NCBI GenBank assembly: GCA_017609995.1
Contig: JAFCCX010000001.1
Location: 1-31,006, forward strand
Direction: 5' to 3'
Length of the DNA stretch: 31,006 nt
DNA from: Candidatus Pacearchaeota archaeon
GTDB taxonomy: Archaea > Nanobdellota > Nanobdellia > UBA10117 > JABICX01
The translations under genes and the position numbers were made by a program. The notes beneath the pieces were generated by a model that ran no database searches, was not told the DNA's origin, and saw nothing but the letters and a program-made list of their open reading frames with translations. Below are positions 30,311-31,006 of this stretch, piece by piece. Every line of letters starts with the position of its first letter. Positions within the stretch are counted from its first letter, which is position 1.

Positions 30311-30513
30311 AAAAACAAATCTATATGGGTGGGTTTCTTGCAATGCTTCTTGCTATCGCTATAACCTTCTATTTTCAAATAAAAACTATGTCTGAGGGAA
30401 ACGCTTATCAATGGTATTTTTTAGGTATTATTGTATTAGTTGGATTAGCTAGCTACTACTTTAGCAAAAAAATGAGACAAGAACATTGGTTCATTAAACA
30501 GAGCAAAAAATGA
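30307..30513 (+). CDS. Small two-helix membrane protein (68 aa)
   Basis: Two hydrophobic helices are plain, at about residues 6-24 (YMGGFLAMLLAIAITFYF) and 37-53 (YFLGIIVLVGLASYYFS), joined by a polar turn (KTMSEGNAYQW). The C-terminus is basic (KKMRQEHWFIKQSKK) and probably cytoplasmic. It overlaps both neighbours by 4 nt (ATGA), which puts it between the HPF-like protein and adenylate kinase in one unit. No family recognised. Confidence 0.7.
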   Translation: MKKQIYMGGFLAMLLAIAITFYFQIKTMSEGNAYQWYFLGIIVLVGLASYYFSKKMRQEHWFIKQSKK

Positions 30514-31006
30514 AAATAATATTGATGGGTGCACCAGGTGCAGGAAAAGGAACTTATGCTGCTCGTTTAACAAAAATTCTTAAAATTCCAACTATTTCTT
30601 TAGGTGATGTTTTTAGAGTTGAAATAAAAAAAGGTACTTCTTTTGGAAAGAAAGTTCAGAAATACATGGATGCTGGACAACTTGTTCCAGATGATATTTC
30701 TACTGCTTCTTTGAAAAAAGAACTTGCTAAACCAAAATATAAGAAAGGTTTCATGTTAGATGCTTTCCCTCGAACACTTCCACAAGCAAAAGAACTTGAA
30801 AACATTACTGAGATTGATCGTGTTCTTTACTTTTCTGTTACACTTAAAACAATTTTAACTAGAACAAGTACACGAATTATTTGTAAGAACTGCGGAGAAA
30901 TTTTTAATCTAAAAACAGTTACACCAAAAAAAGAAGGTATCTGCGATGCGTGTGGAACTGAATTGATTACTCGTGATGATGAGCAAAGAAAAGTTGTTGA
31001 AAAACG
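30510..31006 (+). CDS. adk: Adenylate kinase, second copy (3' end outside window)
   Basis: The first 165 residues of an adenylate kinase are visible before the window ends. The P-loop is GAPGAGKGTYAARL; SLGDVFR keeps the NMP-site arginine that the first copy lacks; LDAFPRTLPQA carries the second arginine. The lid has zinc-ligand cysteines (IICKNCGEIF ... ICDACGTEL), and ITRDDEQRKVVEK keeps RDD. It looks like the standard enzyme. The ATG overlaps the stop of the small membrane protein by 4 nt. Confidence 0.92.
   Translation, partial: MKIILMGAPGAGKGTYAARLTKILKIPTISLGDVFRVEIKKGTSFGKKVQKYMDAGQLVPDDISTASLKKELAKPKYKKGFMLDAFPRTLPQAKELENITEIDRVLYFSVTLKTILTRTSTRIICKNCGEIFNLKTVTPKKEGICDACGTELITRDDEQRKVVEK

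Noticed and set aside
1..31006. CRISPR array, transposon or integrated virus
   Set aside because: No regularly spaced repeats, no transposase, integrase or structural phage genes; the gene content is chromosomal throughout.

Overview
The window is about 31 kb of AT-rich archaeal chromosome. The archaeal assignment rests on split RNA polymerase genes in the order rpoH-rpoB''-rpoB'-rpoA'-rpoA'', on eL30, archaeal NusA, eS6, eS17, Alba and ABCE1, on introns in tRNA genes, and on archaeal TATA boxes 20-32 nt upstream of first genes, many of which look leaderless. Short intergenic gaps, 4-nt ATGA overlaps, many short unrecognised proteins and a pyruvate:ferredoxin oxidoreductase next to UDP-GlcNAc genes suggest a DPANN-type archaeon (Woesearchaeota, Pacearchaeota or Nanoarchaeota-like). 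That placement is an inference, not a demonstration.

Layout. Positions 1-5.3 kb hold the 3' part of an asparaginyl-tRNA synthetase gene, an adenylate kinase, a zinc-ribbon protein, a membrane-anchored Ig-like protein, three very small minus-strand genes and six tRNA genes: Leu-UAA, Arg-UCG, Glu-CUC, Thr-GGU, Tyr-GUA and Asp-GUC. Tyr has a canonical anticodon-loop intron. Glu and Asp each carry an insertion at the same place in the T-loop. Positions 5.3-14.6 kb are the RNA polymerase/ribosomal operon (rpoH, rpoB2, rpoB1, rpoA1, rpoA2, rpl30e, nusA, then rps12 and rps7). rpoA1 contains one in-frame TAA inside otherwise intact conserved sequence, and rpoH has no ATG, GTG or TTG start. Positions 14.6-23 kb mix conserved genes (ferredoxin-thioredoxin fusion, eS6, ABCE1 with a Nudix hydrolase, a DUF4389-like membrane protein, a YchF-type GTPase, eS17, Alba) with single unrecognised genes, several placed tail-to-tail with no spacer. 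Positions 22.9-31 kb hold a divergent pair: an HTH protein ending in an EF-hand loop, and a long co-oriented unit glmS-glmM-porC-porA-porB-pcm-(possible HPF-like)-(small membrane protein)-adk2, which runs off the window.

How the genes work together. Most of the window is information processing: transcription, ribosome assembly and recycling, tRNA charging and chromatin. The metabolic part links amino-sugar synthesis (GlmS and a GlmM-like mutase) to acetyl-CoA/pyruvate interconversion by a three-subunit POR without a neighbouring delta ferredoxin gene. I see no CRISPR array, transposase, integrase or phage gene. The most interesting signals are the paired T-loop tRNA introns, the nonsense codon in rpoA1, the structured spacer between rpoA1 and rpoA2, the duplicated 3' end of the eS17 gene, and the ferredoxin-thioredoxin fusion that has lost its CxxC.
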